From the NCBI GenBank assembly GCA_039026235.1, contig JBCCMQ010000013.1, forward strand, positions 25,475 through 89,474: a DNA stretch of 64,000 nt. Reading direction: 5' to 3'. The stretch is from JBCCMQ01 sp039026235 (lineage in GTDB: Bacteria; Pseudomonadota; Alphaproteobacteria; Rhodobacterales; Rhodobacteraceae). The number at the start of each line of letters is the position of its first letter. Position 1 is the first letter of the stretch. The notes under the pieces were generated by a model. That model had not been told where the DNA came from. It was given only the letters and a program-made list of their open reading frames with translations, and searched no databases. This document shows positions 7,952 to 16,204 of this stretch, one piece after another. The translations under genes and the position numbers were made by a program.

Positions 7952-8926
7952 AGCCAAGTTGGAACACGCCCCTTCAAGGTGGGCATTCTGCCCATAGATG
8001 GGTTCGCGTTGATGTCTTACGGTTGCTGCGTTGAGCCTTTGCGCGCGGCGAACCTTCTGGCGCGGCGAACACTTTTCGACATTGTCCATCTTGGCTTTGA
8101 TCCGGTTGTGCAGAGTTCAGGCGCAGCGACGGTCGAGCCCTGCATTCATCCCAGTCAAAAGCCCAACCTGGACATGCTTCTGGTGATTGCTGGCGGGGAT
8201 CCGCTGCGGTTTGAAAACGCTGCATTCTTCCACTGGCTCAGGCAAGCCGCCCGATCATCGCTCACCCTTGGTGGTGTCTCGGGCGGCCCCGTGATCCTTG
8301 CCAAAGCCGGCGTCATGGATGGCTACCGGATGACAGTGCACTGGGAACATGCGGCAGAGCTTGCGGAAATGCACCCCGAGCTAACGGTCGAAAAGCGCCT
8401 GTACGTTTTTGACCGTGACCGTGTCACGTGCGGCGGCGGCACGGCGCCGCTTGATCTGATGCATGATCTGATCGCTCAACAACATGGCGGCGCGTTTGCG
8501 CGCACGGTCAGTGACTGGTTCCTTCACACAGAAGTCAGGGCGGCCGCTGCCCCCCAAAGGTCGGGCCTGATCGAACGGCTGGGCAATCACCCTGGACATG
8601 TGCTGGACGCCATTGCCACCATGGAAAACCATGTGGGCGACCGGCTTAGCTTGGCCCAGCTTGCGCTGACTTCTGGCGTTACGCGACGGCATCTGAACCG
8701 CCTCTTTCGGTCTTCGTTCGGCGTCAGCACCATGGCGTACTATCGTGGTTTGCGGCTCGATTTGGCCGACAAGCTTTTGAGCACCAGCACCATGTCGATT
8801 GCAAACATCGCGGCCGCCACGGGATTTGCGACCGCCGGTCATTTCTCGTCCGCCTACCGGAGCGCGCGGGGACGGGCCCCCCGGGACGTCCGGGCAGGCG
8901 GTACAGAACGTTCGCAAGCGTCTTGA
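7943..8926 (+). CDS. GlxA/GbdR-type AraC-family transcriptional regulator
   Basis: A 327-residue regulator. Residues about 10-190 form a DJ-1/PfpI (class I glutamine amidotransferase-like) ligand domain (VGILPIDGFALMSYGC). Residues about 215-320 form two AraC-type helix-turn-helix motifs (LSLAQLALTSGVTRRHLNRLF and SIANIAAATGFATAGHFSSAYR). This architecture matches GbdR, which responds to glycine betaine or dimethylglycine and activates demethylation genes. Being divergent from soxB makes control of soxBDAG likely. The inducer cannot be deduced from sequence. Confidence 0.9.
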   Translation: MDISQVGTRPFKVGILPIDGFALMSYGCCVEPLRAANLLARRTLFDIVHLGFDPVVQSSGAATVEPCIHPSQKPNLDMLLVIAGGDPLRFENAAFFHWLRQAARSSLTLGGVSGGPVILAKAGVMDGYRMTVHWEHAAELAEMHPELTVEKRLYVFDRDRVTCGGGTAPLDLMHDLIAQQHGGAFARTVSDWFLHTEVRAAAAPQRSGLIERLGNHPGHVLDAIATMENHVGDRLSLAQLALTSGVTRRHLNRLFRSSFGVSTMAYYRGLRLDLADKLLSTSTMSIANIAAATGFATAGHFSSAYRSARGRAPRDVRAGGTERSQAS

Positions 8927-8940
8927 GCCGGATTTGTTCC

Positions 8941-10035
8941 TTAGCCGTCGATCTGTGCCAAGACCGCTGAGGTCACCGCATCGGTGCCCATGTCACCACC
9001 GAACTCCATCGGTCGGATCAGGCCCTTTTCAAATCCGCTTTCGACCGCTGCATCCACCAGCTGGGCGGCGTGGTCCAACTCAGATAGTCCAGTTTTGTCG
9101 GCCAGATAGTCGAGCATAAGCGCACCGCTCAGGATGGCGGCAAGCGGGTTCGCCTTGTCCATCCCCATGATGTCAGGCGCCGTGCCATGCGCCGGCTGAA
9201 AAAGACCGTGTTGGTCGCCAATCTCGGCGCAGGCGGCCATGCCCATGCCGCCCACCAGGCCGCCGGCAAGATCCGAAAGGATATCACCGAACATGTTTTC
9301 CATAACGAGAACGTCGTATTCCCAGGGCTTGCGAATAAGGTTCAGAGCCTGGGCATCGACATAGGCATGGTCTGCAAAGATTTCAGGATAGTCCGGGGCA
9401 ATCCGATCAAAGATGCTTCGGAAGAATGCCATCGACGCAAAGACATTTGCCTTGTCGACGCATGTCATGCGCCCGCCCTTACCGCGGGTCTTTCGTTTCA
9501 GGGCTAGGCGAAACCCGAACCGGTGCAGTTTTTCGGTGGTCGCACGCGTGATGACCAGGGTATCGCGCACTTCGTCCGCACTGGCCGTGCTCCCACGGCC
9601 GTGGACTGCTGCCGAATAGAAAAGCCCCTCGGTCGATTCGCGCAGGATGACCAGATCGATTCCCGACGCCGCTGGATCGGCTAGCATCTGCGGTGCGTTT
9701 GGATAGGCTTTTACCGGTCGGATGCCCGCATAAAGCCCAAAGCGTTCTCGCAAGCGCAGATGCGGGGCAATCTCGGTTCCATCGGGACGCCGAATTGACG
9801 GCATTCCAATCGCACCCAGGAAGATCGCGTCTGCCTGTCCTGCGCGCTCTTCTCCGCCGGGTTCGATGTCCTCGCCGGTGTCCGCGTAGTAATTGGCGCC
9901 AGCCAGGATTTCTTCGTAAACGAAAGGCTCAGCGCCGGCTTTGTCCAGTGCCGCGTCGACGACTTTGACGGCGGCTTCGGCAACGTCCACGCCGATGCCG
10001 TCGCCCTTGATCAAGGCAATTTTCAAACTCGCCAT
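8941..10035 (-). CDS. Isocitrate/isopropylmalate dehydrogenase family enzyme
   Basis: A 364-residue NAD(P)-dependent beta-decarboxylating dehydrogenase. Visible motifs are GDGIGVDV near the N-terminus, LRESTEGLFYS in the substrate loop, the catalytic region CVDKANV, the metal-binding stretch NMFGDILSDLAGG, and the dinucleotide-binding HGTAPDIMG. The loop is closer to isocitrate, homoisocitrate or tartrate types than to LeuB, so the substrate is not assigned. The start at 10035 has GGAGGA six bases upstream. The gene follows a GntR regulator gene by 25 bp in one operon and is probably part of a small inducible organic-acid pathway. Confidence 0.85.
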   Translation of the reverse strand: MASLKIALIKGDGIGVDVAEAAVKVVDAALDKAGAEPFVYEEILAGANYYADTGEDIEPGGEERAGQADAIFLGAIGMPSIRRPDGTEIAPHLRLRERFGLYAGIRPVKAYPNAPQMLADPAASGIDLVILRESTEGLFYSAAVHGRGSTASADEVRDTLVITRATTEKLHRFGFRLALKRKTRGKGGRMTCVDKANVFASMAFFRSIFDRIAPDYPEIFADHAYVDAQALNLIRKPWEYDVLVMENMFGDILSDLAGGLVGGMGMAACAEIGDQHGLFQPAHGTAPDIMGMDKANPLAAILSGALMLDYLADKTGLSELDHAAQLVDAAVESGFEKGLIRPMEFGGDMGTDAVTSAVLAQIDG

Positions 10036-10060
10036 ATCTCCTCCGGAAGTTCGTTGCGCC

Positions 10061-10732
10061 CTAAAGGCGGGGCAAATTGTAGGTTTCGAGTATTTCAAGC
10101 AGCTCAGCCGTGGCTCGTTCGCGGTGCATGCGAAATGCTCGCCGCGCCCCGTCGCTGTCTCCTTTTTGCAGGCAGACGACCACCTGCCTGTGCTCTTCGG
10201 TAGAGCGGTGAGGCTTTGCGCGCATCCGCAAGGTGATCGTGCGCGCCCGGTGGACCTGATCATTGAGCGTCTCGACGAATTCAATGAGGCGCCGGTTGCC
10301 ATGGAGTTCCAGAAGGCTTCCGTGGAAAGAAGCATCCGCCTCGGCCCAGGCGTCAAGATCGTCGGCGGCGAGGGCCTTTTCCATCTTGGCCGTTGCACGT
10401 TCCAGCAACGCGAGCTCGGCGTTGTCCAGTCCACGCGCCGCCAGATTTGCAGCAACCTCTGGTTCTAGCGCCAACAGTATTTCATAGATTTCGGCCATGT
10501 CCTGCCTCGTTAGCGGCAAGACGCGCGCGCCGCGGCGCGGCTTGATTTCGACAATACCTTCGGCGGCCAGCCTGACTAACGCTTCGCGAACGGGCGTTCT
10601 GCTCATTCCAAGGTACTCGGCAATTTCGGGTTCGGTTGCCTGGTACCCTGCGGGCATCAGGTTGGAGCGGATTTCATCCTTAAGTCGCGCATAAGCGTCG
10701 TCTGCACGTTTTGTTTTTGCGTCGAATGGCAC
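10061..10732 (-). CDS. GntR-family (FadR/FCD) transcriptional regulator
   Basis: A 223-residue regulator. The N-terminal winged helix (residues about 10-75) includes ATEPEIAEYLGMSRTPVREALVRL. The C-terminal all-helical FCD domain has the usual metal-ligand pattern, with an aspartate and histidine in EADASFHGSLLE and a later histidine in STEEHRQVV. FCD regulators generally bind small carboxylic acids and repress their catabolic genes. The gene is upstream of the dehydrogenase, and a 32-bp dyad lies just before its start, so autoregulation and control of the dehydrogenase are likely. Confidence 0.92.
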   Translation of the reverse strand: MPFDAKTKRADDAYARLKDEIRSNLMPAGYQATEPEIAEYLGMSRTPVREALVRLAAEGIVEIKPRRGARVLPLTRQDMAEIYEILLALEPEVAANLAARGLDNAELALLERATAKMEKALAADDLDAWAEADASFHGSLLELHGNRRLIEFVETLNDQVHRARTITLRMRAKPHRSTEEHRQVVVCLQKGDSDGARRAFRMHRERATAELLEILETYNLPRL

Positions 10733-10745
10733 TTTGCGAGGCTCG

Positions 10746-10777
10746 AAATAATGCGTGCAACAATGTATGCATTATTT
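10746..10777. promoter_or_regulatory. 32-bp inverted repeat, candidate GntR operator
   Basis: The arms AAATAATGCGTGCA (10746-10759) and TGTATGCATTATTT (10764-10777) are complementary at 12 of 14 positions, with a 4-bp centre ACAA. The dyad begins 14 bp upstream of the GntR start codon. Position and symmetry fit an autoregulatory operator for the dimeric FCD regulator. No second copy was seen nearby. Confidence 0.6.
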
Positions 10778-10790
10778 CCTCAAATAAGTA

Positions 10791-10814
10791 AAGGATCGCC
10801 CTGAGGCGACCCTT
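10791..10814 (-). terminator. Hairpin terminator after the outer-membrane barrel gene
   Basis: AAGGATCGCC and GGCGACCCTT form a 10-bp stem with one G-U pair and a CTGA loop. Read on the minus strand, the stem is followed by a T-rich TTTACTTATTT. It lies 18 bp beyond the stop of the barrel gene, so it probably ends that transcript before the GntR promoter. Confidence 0.65.
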
Positions 10815-10831
10815 GTTCAGTCAATCAGGAT

Positions 10832-12157
10832 TTAGAACTGGTAGCCAAAGTTGACCGAAAGACGGCTGAAGTCGTTGTTGCCAATCGTGTAAGTAAGACC
10901 CAGCCGGGCGGCATCCCACGTGAAACCGTTTCGCGAAGCCTGGGTGCCGAAGGATATGGCGAAGTCCGTGTAGTTATCAATGAAGACCTCGTCGCCGGTG
11001 ATCATCGTGTTCACCACCCAGCCCTCCCAGGTGACGTTCTCGCCAAATAGCTCGAAGCCGGTTTCTCCCTCGATCGCCAAGCCGTTGCGAAAAATTGTGT
11101 TCGCCAGATCATATTCGATCTCGAAGTCGTCCACTTCAAAGGATCCACCCGAAGTCGCAACGTAATTGACCATATTCGCCAGGTTGAACCCGACCGAGCC
11201 AACGTCAAAGCGGTAAGAAGAAGTGACGCCGAGGGAATAGAGGGTCGCCGCCGAGCCAACATCTTCCGAACCGGTGGTTCCCAGCCGCGCTGTGGGTGTG
11301 ACTGCCCAGTTATTCAGTATCGGAATACGAAACCCACCACCGAAGGAAATGCTGTAGGAATCCGTTCCGTTTGCCTCGACATAGGTGATCGGTGCTTCAA
11401 GTACGATCGCGTAGCGTGGGTCTGCCAGCGGAATCGTATAGCCTAGGGGCAAGGAAATGACGGTACCGTCCACATCGCCGACCGAATAATTCCCAAAGCG
11501 CGCAGCAGCGCCGGGAATCTGCGTTCCCGGCCCGGCGGTAAAGCCACGCTGACTGTTGTCAAAGCTGTAGGTGCCAAAGCCACCGAAACCGGCGCCCACG
11601 CCAAAGTCACTTTGGACCATGGTGGCCTGAAGTGAGTTGGGGTTACCGGCAACTGGGTCGGTCGCAGTGCTTTCGACCAAAAGGCCAAGGATCCGCGTTA
11701 CGATCTCGTCCGTGTTGTTCGTAAGATAGTCGTCAAGCTCATCCTCGCTCGCGACCCGCGACCCACCATCAAAGACTTCCGTGACACCAAGTTCGGGCAC
11801 AGAAAACGTCAGTGCCGTCCCTCCAAAGTCGTAGTTCAGATTAATGAGAACGCCGCGAAAATTGGCGGCTACAGCGACGCCCGAAGAAAGTGTATATTCC
11901 GGGTTGATAGAGGCAAATCCCTCAGAAGTCAGAACAGCGTCGACGAAATCTTCGACGTTGTTATAGGATTGTGCCGCGCTGCTTGAACTCACGTCAGGCG
12001 GCGTCTCCGGTTCAAATATGATAGTGAAGGCATCTACGGTCGCGGAATAAAGATCCTGCGCCTGCCCGGCACCAGCGAAAAAACCGGCTGCCGCAAGGCC
12101 GAAGCCAATCCGTCTAAGCGCACCGACAATGCCACACCTGCAAATTTTTAAAGGCAT
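10832..12157 (-). CDS. Predicted outer-membrane beta-barrel protein
   Basis: About 441 residues. A signal peptide (IGFGLAAAGFFAGAGQAQ) precedes a short extracytoplasmic region and a long run of alternating beta strands rich in Gly, Ser, Tyr and Phe. The protein ends in the terminal aromatic LSVNFGYQF, the signature recognised by the BAM complex. It looks like an autotransporter-type barrel but has no obvious passenger domain. The start at 12157 has GGAGGAG upstream. It is divergent from a coiled-coil lipoprotein gene by 110 bp and lies next to a caspase gene, so these may form one envelope module. No family name can be given with confidence. Confidence 0.75.
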   Translation of the reverse strand: MPLKICRCGIVGALRRIGFGLAAAGFFAGAGQAQDLYSATVDAFTIIFEPETPPDVSSSSAAQSYNNVEDFVDAVLTSEGFASINPEYTLSSGVAVAANFRGVLINLNYDFGGTALTFSVPELGVTEVFDGGSRVASEDELDDYLTNNTDEIVTRILGLLVESTATDPVAGNPNSLQATMVQSDFGVGAGFGGFGTYSFDNSQRGFTAGPGTQIPGAAARFGNYSVGDVDGTVISLPLGYTIPLADPRYAIVLEAPITYVEANGTDSYSISFGGGFRIPILNNWAVTPTARLGTTGSEDVGSAATLYSLGVTSSYRFDVGSVGFNLANMVNYVATSGGSFEVDDFEIEYDLANTIFRNGLAIEGETGFELFGENVTWEGWVVNTMITGDEVFIDNYTDFAISFGTQASRNGFTWDAARLGLTYTIGNNDFSRLSVNFGYQF

Positions 12158-12267
12158 AAATACTCCTCCCACCGCGAAAATTCCGCTAATTTCCCACAAG
12201 CACGATGCAACACGTTTTTGAGAGTGTAAAAGAAATTAACGATTTCAGCAGACCAGAGGCCGACAAA

Positions 12268-12897
12268 ATGTACACCCGACGCAAAATTGTAGCGCTTTCA
12301 TTGGCCGCAACTGCCGTGGCCCTTGGGGGATGTGGACGGGAAGATTTTCTGACCTTCGTGCCGGAAACACCGGCCGAAGCCGCCTTGCGCGAAAGCCGAG
12401 AGGCGCTTCAAAGCACCGTTCAGGAAGGCTCGGCGCTGGGCGCTGCGGCCGGCGCGGCGGTTGGCGGTTTGCTAGGAGGTGTCGGCGGCGCCTTCCGCGG
12501 CGCCCAGGTCGGTCAGCTCAGCGGTGCAACAGCCGGTCTTTACGTAAAACAGCTTCAGGCACAGTTTGCGCAGGAGCAGCAACTGCTTCAGGCGGTGTCT
12601 GAAGATATCGGTCGCACCAATGCGGCGCTGGAAGACACCATTGCAGCGATGCAACAGGTCCTCGCCGAGGTGCAGGCGCGAGGTACCACCGAAGAAGCGC
12701 GCGTCGAGCGGATCAACGAAGAGGTCGAGGCGTCGGTTACTCTGGCCAACGGCTACGAGAACCTGTTCGGCGAGACCCGGCAGATTCTGATTTCCGAAGC
12801 GGTACCTACGGGCCAGATTGACGGTGATCTCGCGCGCCTGCAGAACACGGTCGCATCCATGCGATCAGTCGCTCAGGACCTATCCAATTCGCTATAG
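12268..12897 (+). CDS. Lipoprotein with glycine zipper and coiled coil
   Basis: A 209-residue lipoprotein. The signal sequence MYTRRKIVALSLAATAVALGGC ends in a clear lipobox with the lipidated Cys at 22. Next comes a glycine/alanine zipper (about 55-90, GAAAGAAVGGLLGGVGGAF) that could insert in or lie on a membrane. The rest is long amphipathic helix rich in Glu, Gln and Leu. The C-terminal helix LARLQNTVASMRSVAQDL closely resembles the end of the convergent lipoprotein at 12903-13340. The start ATG at 12268 makes the lipobox signal N-terminal; an upstream start would bury it. Function unknown. Confidence 0.8.
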   Translation: MYTRRKIVALSLAATAVALGGCGREDFLTFVPETPAEAALRESREALQSTVQEGSALGAAAGAAVGGLLGGVGGAFRGAQVGQLSGATAGLYVKQLQAQFAQEQQLLQAVSEDIGRTNAALEDTIAAMQQVLAEVQARGTTEEARVERINEEVEASVTLANGYENLFGETRQILISEAVPTGQIDGDLARLQNTVASMRSVAQDLSNSL

Positions 12898-12902
12898 GCG
12901 AC

Positions 12903-13340
12903 CTAGGTTGCGAGATTCGCAAGCTCTTCCGACAATGAACGCGCGTTCGAGATCGCCGACTGAAGCGATGCGAGCAACTCTTCGTCCGTGGATCCCGAAG
13001 GCGTAAGCGCTAGGGTCGCGTCCACCCGCGCCGCCGTGGCCGCATCCAGGTTCGACGTTGACGCGCGTTGCGACGCAAGCGCGCCCTTTGCCGTACTCCA
13101 ATCCGACTGGGCCTGGGCGATCTGCGCGGCCAGGGCGGCTTTCTGCGCTTCGAGCTCTTGGTTGCGGGCCGTTGCAACTGCAACATCCTGCTCAAGCGCA
13201 TCGGTCTGTGCCTGGTAGCCGCCCGACGAAATGCCCTGAACGCCGGCAAGAAAGCCGCCAGACGCCGGATCGGAATCGTAGCTGCACCCCGTGACCGCTG
13301 ATCCGGCAACAAAGAGCGCTACAAAGGTTTTCACATGCAT
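12903..13340 (-). CDS. Coiled-coil lipoprotein downstream of the caspase gene
   Basis: A 145-residue lipoprotein with signal MHVKTFVALFVAGSAVTGC and Cys19 as the lipidation site. A Gly/Ser-rich linker is followed by a coiled coil (ALEQDVAVATARNQELEAQK). The final helix LASLQSAISNARSLSEEL matches the end of the lipoprotein encoded convergently at 12268-12897. Only 43 bp separate it from the caspase gene upstream, so the two are probably co-transcribed. An AAAGGTGA ribosome-binding site precedes the start. It may be an envelope partner or substrate of the caspase, which is inference. Confidence 0.8.
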   Translation of the reverse strand: MHVKTFVALFVAGSAVTGCSYDSDPASGGFLAGVQGISSGGYQAQTDALEQDVAVATARNQELEAQKAALAAQIAQAQSDWSTAKGALASQRASTSNLDAATAARVDATLALTPSGSTDEELLASLQSAISNARSLSEELANLAT

Positions 13341-13383
13341 TCTGAGTTCACCTTTCGCCAAATTTTGGCCTTTGCTGTCCTGA

Positions 13384-15018
13384 TCAGCCCTGTTGGGGCA
13401 ACAGATCGCTCATCCAAACCAGGCTTCCCGCGCGATCTCCACGCGCATTGGACACGTGGCGCAGAAACTGCGACGCATCGCGGACAGCCCGCTGGTCGAG
13501 ACCCGAGATGGAACGCGATGCCTGACCGCCGCCCAAAAGGTCGACAGTGGCTGCATCGGGCACAAATTTCGTCGCCCGATCAAGCAGCGAGTCGTAGTAT
13601 TCCCGGCTTTGGTCGAGGCGGGCGAGAATGATGTCGCGCGAATCATCGATTGCATTCACATCCTGTTGCGCCTGGGTAAGAACTGGCTCGGCATCAGAGT
13701 TGGTTTCCGCGATCCTTTCGATCTGACGCAAGGCATCGACCGCAATCTGTTTTGTCTTCTCGACACTGCGCAAGGCGACAAGATCCGTACGGATCCGCTG
13801 CGCCGTAGCGCTGGCCAGCACCATCGAAATCCGAGATGCGTCTTCGTAAAGCTCTGTTGCGGTTACACTTTGCGGTTCGGGCTTGCGGCGCCGATACGCA
13901 TCGAATGCCTCGATAACGCGGCTTTGGTCAATGATCAGGATGCCCCGCGTATCCGACAACAGGCCAATCGCCTCTAGGGCGGCCTCGGCGGGCTCGAAGT
14001 CGGCGGCGGCAAGCTGATAGCTTTCCCCGCTGAAAGTGCCGCTTGCGTCTTCACGAGAATTCACTGCGATGACCTGGCGCGCAGCCTCGGCGAAAAGACC
14101 ATCCGGAAACTCCCGCAGGAACTCTGCGTAGTCGGCGGCATCGCCGGCTTCATTTGCCTCGCGCCAGCGCAGCATTTCCCGGGCAACCGGATCGCTCAGA
14201 CTGGCGGTTGCGCCGGGCACTTCGTCACCGGGCAAAAGCGCCGTATCGCTGATCAGGGCCTCTTCAACCCATGGCACCTGACGGCCGAAAGTCTCCATCA
14301 CCACCTGCTGGCGCACACGGCCCAGCATTAGCCGAACATCCAACCCGGGCGTGCCGATGTGTTCCAGCAGTGCATTGGTAAAAACGGAATTGTCGCCTTT
14401 GCCATCAAAGGCCACATTGCCAGGATCTGTAGCGTACGCGATCAAAAGTCCGGCACCGCCGCTGATGCGTGACAAACCGGGCTGAGCCATGCCTGCCGTT
14501 GAGAAGGGATTGTCGCGGCACGCATCCAGGATGATGATGCCAGATTTGGGTCGGGCTTGTTCGATGACGCTTCGAACCTCGGACATCTTCAGCGACGTGG
14601 TCTCGAGATCCGCGGCAGAGGTGCCGACAAAGTCCGTTCCGATCAGGTAGTTTTCACCGTTCACCTGCACGCCGTGACCGGCATAGAAAAACATGGCAAC
14701 GTCAGCGCCTTGGGCGCTTTCACCGAATTCCGCCAGCGCTTGTCTCATATCGGAATAGGGTTTGTTGACGGCTTCGACGACCTCAAAACCCTGTGAGCGC
14801 AGTGCATCTGCAAGGTCGACGGCGTCGTTCTCGGGGTTGGTCAGATTAAGTCCCGGACGGGAATAGCGTGAATTGCCGACCAGCAATGCGACACGTTTTT
14901 CCGCTCCGATGATCGTTGTGGCGCTATGGACTGGCGCCGCCAACCAAAGGACGGAAAGCAGGCTGACAAGGGCAAATAGTGCGGGGATTCGGCGGTCTTG
15001 GAACACAAACACCTCCAA
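13384..15018 (-). CDS. Exported caspase-family (C14) cysteine protease
   Basis: A 544-residue protein. A hydrophobic signal peptide (about 11-32) is followed by a p20-like caspase domain beginning KRVALLVGNSRYS. The catalytic dyad is H115 in FFYAGHGVQ and C167 in ILDACRDNPF. After about residue 265 comes a helical region with a Sel1/TPR-like segment (DAADYAEFLREFP), then long coiled-coil helices to the C-terminus. The signal peptide places it in the periplasm, unlike many cytoplasmic metacaspases. The gene leads an operon with a lipoprotein. Bacterial orthocaspases generally cut after Arg or Lys, but specificity is not established here. Confidence 0.9.
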   Translation of the reverse strand: MEVFVFQDRRIPALFALVSLLSVLWLAAPVHSATTIIGAEKRVALLVGNSRYSRPGLNLTNPENDAVDLADALRSQGFEVVEAVNKPYSDMRQALAEFGESAQGADVAMFFYAGHGVQVNGENYLIGTDFVGTSAADLETTSLKMSEVRSVIEQARPKSGIIILDACRDNPFSTAGMAQPGLSRISGGAGLLIAYATDPGNVAFDGKGDNSVFTNALLEHIGTPGLDVRLMLGRVRQQVVMETFGRQVPWVEEALISDTALLPGDEVPGATASLSDPVAREMLRWREANEAGDAADYAEFLREFPDGLFAEAARQVIAVNSREDASGTFSGESYQLAAADFEPAEAALEAIGLLSDTRGILIIDQSRVIEAFDAYRRRKPEPQSVTATELYEDASRISMVLASATAQRIRTDLVALRSVEKTKQIAVDALRQIERIAETNSDAEPVLTQAQQDVNAIDDSRDIILARLDQSREYYDSLLDRATKFVPDAATVDLLGGGQASRSISGLDQRAVRDASQFLRHVSNARGDRAGSLVWMSDLLPQQG

Positions 15019-15274
15019 AGGTTACGGGGTTTCGACCATTACTAATACTAGGCACTGCGAGGACCAATATGGCGACGAAGCACTGCTTTGTCACCTGCTG
15101 AGGCTGCGCTTTCCGGCACTGGAGTGGCAAATTGGGGCAATCGTGTGGTCCGCTTGCTATAGTTTCGACGCGTGGACCCTGCGCGCAACGTGCCAACGGT
15201 GCTCTGTTCACTTGCTTCTCGGCAAGTTACCCGCTTAGTCTCCGCGCGTTTCAGGCGGCGGCGCGGTTTATTCT

Positions 15275-16204
15275 ATGCCATCCATGGCCAAATCGTTTTT
15301 GACGCTTCTTGCGCACCATGGCCGGCTTTGCTTGGTCGGCGGACTTTTGGCGGGGCTCTTTGCACCCGGTCTTGCCGCAGCGCTGAAGCCTTGGCTTCCC
15401 CATATGGTTGCCGGTCTGGTAACGGTGTCCGCCCTGAGAATCGGACACAATGCGGCGCTGGGCGGTATCCGGATGGGCGGCGATATCGCGGGTCGGGTCC
15501 TTGCGCTTCAGGTCGCAGCGCCAATTCTTGTGATCACAGCGCTCAATCTCTTTGGCCTGAATGCGACGACCGTGGGCCTGTCGTTGGCTTTGGCCTTGGC
15601 GGGACCGTCGATTTCGGGCGGACCGGCCATCACGGCCATGATGGGTTTCGATCCGACCCGCACGATGCAGCTGTTGCTTGTCGGAACGCTTCTGCTGCCG
15701 GTCACGATCCTGCCTGTCCTTTGGCTTCAGCCTGCCATAGGGGGATTTGACGAGGTGCTGCTCGCTGCGCTCCGCCTTTGCGGCGTAATCGTTTTGGCTG
15801 CGGGAACGGGCTTTGCGCTTCGCGCGTATCTTCTGCCCGATCCTGACAGGTCGGATATCGAGGCGTTGGACGGCCTGAGCGCTCTGGCGCTGGCAATCAT
15901 AGTGGTCGGCCTGATGAGCGCGGTCGGCCCAGCGCTGCGGGACAGCCCGCACGCATTGGTCGGCTGGCTTGCACTGGCCTTCGCTGTCAATTTTGGCATG
16001 CAAGCGATGGGGCTCGCTGTTTTTCGGAGCATTCCAGAGGCAATCGTCGCAGGCAACCGCAACATTGCCCTGTTTCTTGTTGCCCTGCCCGCCACAGTCA
16101 TCGACCCTGTATTGGTGTTCATCGGTTGCTACCAAATTCCCATGTACCTGACCCCGGTGATTCTGGGCCGTTTCTATCGAGGCTACCTGCGCCGTGACGC
16201 CTGA
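15275..16204 (+). CDS. BASS-family (bile acid:Na+ symporter-like) transporter
   Basis: A 309-residue integral membrane protein with about nine or ten hydrophobic helices. GNRNIALFLVALP near the C-terminal end is typical of the BASS superfamily, which moves organic anions, often with sodium. The gene overlaps pxpB by 11 bp and so is the first gene of the 5-oxoprolinase operon. Uptake of 5-oxoproline or a related organic acid is a reasonable inference. A possible -10 element TATAGT lies at 15158-15163. MAKSF, three codons in, is an alternative start. Confidence 0.75.
   Translation: MPSMAKSFLTLLAHHGRLCLVGGLLAGLFAPGLAAALKPWLPHMVAGLVTVSALRIGHNAALGGIRMGGDIAGRVLALQVAAPILVITALNLFGLNATTVGLSLALALAGPSISGGPAITAMMGFDPTRTMQLLLVGTLLLPVTILPVLWLQPAIGGFDEVLLAALRLCGVIVLAAGTGFALRAYLLPDPDRSDIEALDGLSALALAIIVVGLMSAVGPALRDSPHALVGWLALAFAVNFGMQAMGLAVFRSIPEAIVAGNRNIALFLVALPATVIDPVLVFIGCYQIPMYLTPVILGRFYRGYLRRDA

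Noticed and set aside
10036..10455. N-terminal extension of the dehydrogenase into the GntR gene
   Set aside because: The dehydrogenase starts at 10035 behind a GGAGGA site; the upstream frame is out of phase with the real GntR coding sequence on the same strand.
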